Assembly (NCBI RefSeq): GCF_014518315.1
Contig: NZ_JACVEL010000009.1
Span: 77,965-141,964 of the forward strand
Direction of reading: 5' to 3'
Length of the DNA stretch: 64,000 bases
From: Taishania pollutisoli
Lineage (GTDB): Bacteria > Bacteroidota > Bacteroidia > Flavobacteriales_D > Crocinitomicaceae
Part shown: positions 60,989-64,000 of the stretch, piece by piece
How positions within the stretch are numbered: position 1 is the first letter of the stretch
Layout: each line of letters opens with the position of its first letter
Made by a program: the position numbers and the translations under genes
The notes under the pieces: model-generated
What the model saw: the letters and a program-made list of their open reading frames with translations, nothing else
Database searches by the model: none
What the model was told of the DNA's origin: nothing

Positions 60989-61264
60989 CTTCTTACTGAC
61001 ATTTCCTGCCAGTTCGGAACCGGCTTTGAAGCGGATTTTCTTTTTGGCTGCAATTTGTAGCGGTTCTCCGGTGCGGGGATTGCGCCCCATCCGGGGAGCA
61101 GATTCCTGTACTTCAAAACTGCCGAGGTGGGGGAGTTGGATGCGTTCTCCGTTTTGGAGTGCTTCGGCAATGATGGTAGTAAGAGCTTCCAGGTTTCTTT
61201 TGGCTTCCGCTTTGGTGGTTTGGGTGCGTTCTGCCAGGCGTTCGATGAGTTGTTGTTGGGTCAT
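60986..61264 (-). CDS. HU/IHF-family DNA-binding protein
   Basis: 92 residues. TQQQLIERLAERTQTTKAEA forms the dimer helices. RIQLPHLGSFEVQESAPRMG and RNPRTGEPLQI form the beta arm that bends DNA, with the conserved GRNPRTGE. It is far richer in GC than the gene just upstream. It lies 11 bases after the cyclase-like gene and so may be the last member of that operon; a direct repeat overlaps its stop. Confidence 0.93.
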   Translation of the reverse strand: MTQQQLIERLAERTQTTKAEAKRNLEALTTIIAEALQNGERIQLPHLGSFEVQESAPRMGRNPRTGEPLQIAAKKKIRFKAGSELAGNVSKK

Positions 61265-61275
61265 AAAAATATGAT

Positions 61276-61932
61276 TTACTTTCTAAACCTCTCATATTTA
61301 ATTGAATTCTGAAGGTTTTTATAATTTATATATTCTTTGAGCCATAATCCTTTCTCCGAAACGGTCTCATTTTTATTATTTTCAAGATTTATAATTAATT
61401 TATTAATTTTTTCACAATCTATTTCACCAAGATTTGTACTGTGCAAAAAATCAATTATTTTATAATTATTATCACATGCAATGTACTCTAAATTAATACT
61501 TTGAGATTTTAGTAATTCATAAAGATCATCAGAAATTAAAACTCTGGGGTACTTTGCTAATTTACTTTCTATACCATATGCGTCTATCAACGCTGAACTA
61601 AACAAAAAATCTTCTTTATAAAAATGTTTGCCATAAGTTATCCCACCTCTTATTAAAATACCGTTTAGCAATAGTTTTAATTGATATTCAGCTATAAGTT
61701 TTGAAAAAGAATGGAAAGCATCTACATTATAAGGTGCGGAGACAATTATTGAATCAGAAAATTGAATTAATGTAAAATCTAAATTTTCATATTTCAATTC
61801 GTTGGTTTCTCGATGAAGTTGAATTAACTTTTGAAAATATTTTTCTTCTCCTGCAGGACCTTCCAAATCAGATTTTACCATACTTGAATATCCTAAAATA
61901 TCAAGGAACGCAACAAAGTAATAGTTTAGCAT
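61276..61932 (-). CDS. Nucleotidyl-cyclase-like protein
   Basis: 218 residues. FVAFLDILGYSSMV puts Asp11, and IQFSDSIIVSAP puts Asp60, where class III nucleotide cyclases hold their two metal-binding aspartates. GILIRGGITYGKHF and AYGIESKLAKYPRVLISDDL complete the cyclase-homology-like fold. No sensor or membrane domain. Whether it makes a cyclic nucleotide is unknown; Pycsar-type defence cyclases share this core (established family knowledge), but the link here is inference. Very AT-rich. It follows the ParA-like gene by 14 bases. Confidence 0.65.
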   Translation of the reverse strand: MLNYYFVAFLDILGYSSMVKSDLEGPAGEEKYFQKLIQLHRETNELKYENLDFTLIQFSDSIIVSAPYNVDAFHSFSKLIAEYQLKLLLNGILIRGGITYGKHFYKEDFLFSSALIDAYGIESKLAKYPRVLISDDLYELLKSQSINLEYIACDNNYKIIDFLHSTNLGEIDCEKINKLIINLENNKNETVSEKGLWLKEYINYKNLQNSIKYERFRK

Positions 61933-61946
61933 AAAATCAAATCTTG

Positions 61947-62996
61947 TTATATTCGATCAATAATTTGAGTAAATAATGCTTTAAACTCATTCATTCTTCT
62001 GACAGCATCATCCCACGTCCCACCTCCCCACTGACCACCTCTTTCTGTAATTGAAGCGGTCATTTTCTGCTCTATTGCATATACAGGTATACAAAATTCT
62101 TGCATTAAAGGGGCTAAACTTTGAAAGTCAGGGATTGAAGGAGTTGAAATTGTATCTTTGGTTAACCCATTAGTTAAATCATTAGCATTTGAATATTTTT
62201 TTAATACAGGAAATAAATTATCAATTACTGCTTTGGGAAGCCTGTCCATCCATAATTTATAGCCAGGTTTAGGTTTTCCTTTTAGTAACTTATAATGCTG
62301 GGGAATCGCTCCTAAAAATTTAGGTTTCCCGTCTTTCACAGGTAAACCTAATGTTATAAAATCTTGTACAATTTTATCATGCTCGCCAATCCATCTATCA
62401 ATTATCAGAGATAAAGTCTTTATCGCTTGTATATTAAATCTATCTGGAGCAACAGGAACGAAAAAACCATCGCATGCAAGAAAACAACTACGCGTAAGAG
62501 ATCCCGAACTTGGGCCTACATCAATAAAAATATAGTCAAATTTGTTTCCTTTTCCATATCTTGTGAGAAAGTCTCCAATTGCAACATAAGTTCTTTTTTC
62601 ATGAATTTTTGTTGAGAATCTTTGTTGATGGGCTTCAGAAAGAGCATCTTCAATACTACTTAGTTGCACATCTCCTCTTATTAGATAGAGATTTTCTTTC
62701 ACTTCAATGCTTTTAATAGATTGTATGTCTACTTCTGGTATATCACCACTTATTCGAGGTAATAATACATTTAATAGAGTTGTTCCGGGTATTTCATTTT
62801 CCTCTCCTGTAGCCTCCATACGAGCATCATATTCGGCAATTAAATCTCCGATAAGTAATTCCGTAATATTACATTGCGGATCAGCATCAACAACTAAAAC
62901 TTTTTTACCCATTTCCGCTAATAAATGAGCAACATTAAACGTTGTTGATGTTTTTGAAACGCCTCCTTTGTGATTATAAAATGTTATTATTTGCAT
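61947..62996 (-). CDS. ParA/MinD-type ATPase
   Basis: 349 residues. The deviant Walker A is FYNHKGGVSKTSTTFNVAHL (Lys10, Lys15). VLVVDADPQCNITELL is the A' motif, and FDYIFIDVGPSSGSLTRSCF the Walker B region. The extra ~100 C-terminal residues (GKPKPGYKLWMDRLPKAVID, MTASITERGGQWGGGTWDDA) exceed a plain chromosomal ParA (~260). No ParB gene or parS-like site is nearby. This makes it a ParA used outside simple partition, as in some mobile or defence loci (inference). Confidence 0.85.
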   Translation of the reverse strand: MQIITFYNHKGGVSKTSTTFNVAHLLAEMGKKVLVVDADPQCNITELLIGDLIAEYDARMEATGEENEIPGTTLLNVLLPRISGDIPEVDIQSIKSIEVKENLYLIRGDVQLSSIEDALSEAHQQRFSTKIHEKRTYVAIGDFLTRYGKGNKFDYIFIDVGPSSGSLTRSCFLACDGFFVPVAPDRFNIQAIKTLSLIIDRWIGEHDKIVQDFITLGLPVKDGKPKFLGAIPQHYKLLKGKPKPGYKLWMDRLPKAVIDNLFPVLKKYSNANDLTNGLTKDTISTPSIPDFQSLAPLMQEFCIPVYAIEQKMTASITERGGQWGGGTWDDAVRRMNEFKALFTQIIDRI

Positions 62997-63025
62997 CCTG
63001 ATAATATTAATAAATAAATTATAAA

Positions 63026-63451
63026 TTATTTCCCAATCAATTGCTCCAACCGCACCATCATTTCATCCTTTTCTTTCAACATCCGTTCATACAATGCAAT
63101 TTTTTCTTCGTGCAATTTCTTTATTTCTTCAATAGGATTGATGTTGAAAATTGGCTTTGAATTTCCAATATAAGCGTCTTTCTCAATATTAAATGTATTC
63201 GCAATCACATTCACCGCCTGTTCCTCATCAAAATTTTCAATCGCTTCCACGGGGATTTTTAATGCATCAGAAATTTGACGCAAGAGGTTGGCTTCAATCG
63301 TTTCCTTTTGCTCCAACAGGGAAACTTTCTGCTGGTTCCAGTCATCGCCCAGCTCGTAAGCCAGTGCATCCTGCTTGATGCCCAGCATCTCGCGGAAACG
63401 TTTTACATTGCGGCCCTGGTGTATTTTCGGGTTGTTGGTGGTATGTGTCAT
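63026..63451 (-). CDS. XRE-family helix-turn-helix regulator with coiled-coil tail
   Basis: 141 residues. HTH at ~14-72 (GRNVKRFREMLGIKQDALAY, QQKVSLLEQKETI, DALKIPVEAIENF). The C-terminal ~40 residues form a coiled coil (IEEIKKLHEEKIALYERMLK). First gene of the leftward operon, 29 bases before the ParA-like gene, and probably its autoregulator. A TATTTTTG box 4 bases from the ATG implies a nearly leaderless transcript. Confidence 0.88.
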   Translation of the reverse strand: MTHTTNNPKIHQGRNVKRFREMLGIKQDALAYELGDDWNQQKVSLLEQKETIEANLLRQISDALKIPVEAIENFDEEQAVNVIANTFNIEKDAYIGNSKPIFNINPIEEIKKLHEEKIALYERMLKEKDEMMVRLEQLIGK

Positions 63452-63455
63452 AGTT

Positions 63456-63463
63456 CAAAAATA
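63456..63463 (-). promoter_or_regulatory. -7 promoter box (TATTTTTG) of the XRE-ParA-cyclase-like operon
   Basis: TATTTTTG on the minus strand, 4 bases before the ATG at 63451. Confidence 0.55.
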
Positions 63464-63677
63464 ACAATTTCTACAGATTATAAAAAGCAGTCGTTGCAAA
63501 TGTTTAAAAACAAGATAGTCATTTGTTTATTGGTATTGGCTTCTCCACAAAAATAAACAAACAATCACTATTCTAAAGACAGGTAAAAAACACAAAACCT
63601 TTTGTAAGATACATTCCCTGTAAGTGGGATACAAATCCCCGTTGGGCAACCTTTACCAAAACAAAAAACACATCGCT

Positions 63678-63902
63678 ATGAAAAGTTCCAACATACGCCG
63701 GATGAAAGTTTATGATAAGACCCTACAGCGAAGACAAAACTACCAGTATGAAAGATATAATGTAACCTTTCCCGAAATCCGGCTGATGGGTCGGTGGCTT
63801 CAGGAATGCGGGTTCAGTCCCGGACAGGAAATCGAAGTTTCCACCGAAGCTAGTAAGCTCACCATTACCATAGCTCCGGTGCGTAAAAATGAAACGCGGT
63901 AA
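63678..63902 (+). CDS. SymE-like type I toxin family protein
   Basis: 74 residues from MKSSNIRRMKVYDKTLQRR. The C-terminal half, FPEIRLMGRWLQECGFSPGQ then EIEVSTEASKLTITIAP, is the SymE/SpoVT-AbrB-like fold. SymE toxins damage the nucleoid or RNA and are normally held off by an antisense RNA; I could not define an antisense promoter here. The longer frame from 63624 lacks support. Confidence 0.85.
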   Translation: MKSSNIRRMKVYDKTLQRRQNYQYERYNVTFPEIRLMGRWLQECGFSPGQEIEVSTEASKLTITIAPVRKNETR

Positions 63903-63957
63903 CAGGTAATTTGAAAAAACAACTAATTTTAAGGATGTAAATCCATTCTTATAACAA

Positions 63958-64000
63958 ATGAAAAATGATTGGTCGGCATTTACCACGCTCCAGTTCCAAA
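63958..64000 (+). CDS. Possible start of a further gene, cut by window edge
   Basis: ATG at 63958 opens MKNDWSAFTTLQFQ and runs off the end. It lies 55 bases after the SymE-like gene. Too short to identify. Confidence 0.3.
   Translation, partial: MKNDWSAFTTLQFQ

Noticed and set aside
61947..62996. Plasmid partition locus
   Set aside because: No ParB, parS-like repeats or replication initiator nearby, and the surrounding window is chromosomal in content.

Overview
The window looks like a chromosome segment of a member of the Bacteroidota, most likely order Flavobacteriales and possibly close to Crocinitomicaceae/Fluviicola (inference from gene content; no search was possible). The support is: several large secreted proteins ending in type IX secretion (T9SS) sorting domains of type A (YPNP...) and type B (gliding-motility-associated, IYNRWG...); recurrent TAnnTTTG promoter boxes a short way upstream of start codons, which is the Bacteroidota primary sigma-factor element; a GmhA/RseP/DUF4286/DUF4159 complement typical of the phylum; and a moderate GC content.

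Layout. 0-24 kb is mostly housekeeping: a T9SS type B surface protein cut by the window edge, ispD, an envelope gene pair (2.4-4.5 kb), the DUF4286-rsmA operon, a fasciclin protein, msrB, an ECF sigma/anti-sigma pair, an M43 metalloprotease, a tRNA-dihydrouridine synthase, a thiolase, an SDR oxidoreductase, a gmhA-LtaS-like-diacylglycerol kinase operon, an arginase-family gene and a DPP-IV-like peptidase. The SRP RNA gene lies at 24.15 kb. 24-36 kb holds a 1207-residue surface protein with eight 54-residue repeats, rseP, a secreted subtilase, a GT2/flippase-like pair, ruvC and an aldo/keto reductase. 37-41 kb is a compact pepT-holA-rsmE-DUF4159 operon. 41-44 kb holds a small secreted/lipoprotein/GldM-like trio and an ATP-cone nuclease. 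44-47.5 kb is a three-gene polysaccharide operon (GT4, Wzx-like flippase, GT-C membrane protein). 48.7-49.4 kb is a non-coding array of about five 151-bp tandem repeats. 49.5-53.3 kb encodes a PEP-mutase-family enzyme, an Mpo1-like protein, a VIT1/CCC1 transporter and an ABC-F ATPase.

The last 10 kb (53.5-64 kb) is accessory in character. It holds an orphan HsdR-N-type nuclease, small unknown proteins, a 5'-truncated gene remnant, about 0.9 kb of non-coding DNA packed with nested inverted repeats, an HNH endonuclease gene flanked by a 16-bp direct repeat, and an operon reading leftward: XRE regulator - ParA-type ATPase - nucleotidyl-cyclase-like protein - HU. A SymE-like toxin gene follows. 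The ParA and cyclase-like genes are conspicuously AT-rich beside their neighbours. The HNH insertion, the structured non-coding block and the ParA/cyclase-like operon are the best candidates here for an undescribed (possibly defence or mobile) system. All functional statements about them are inference from motifs and context.
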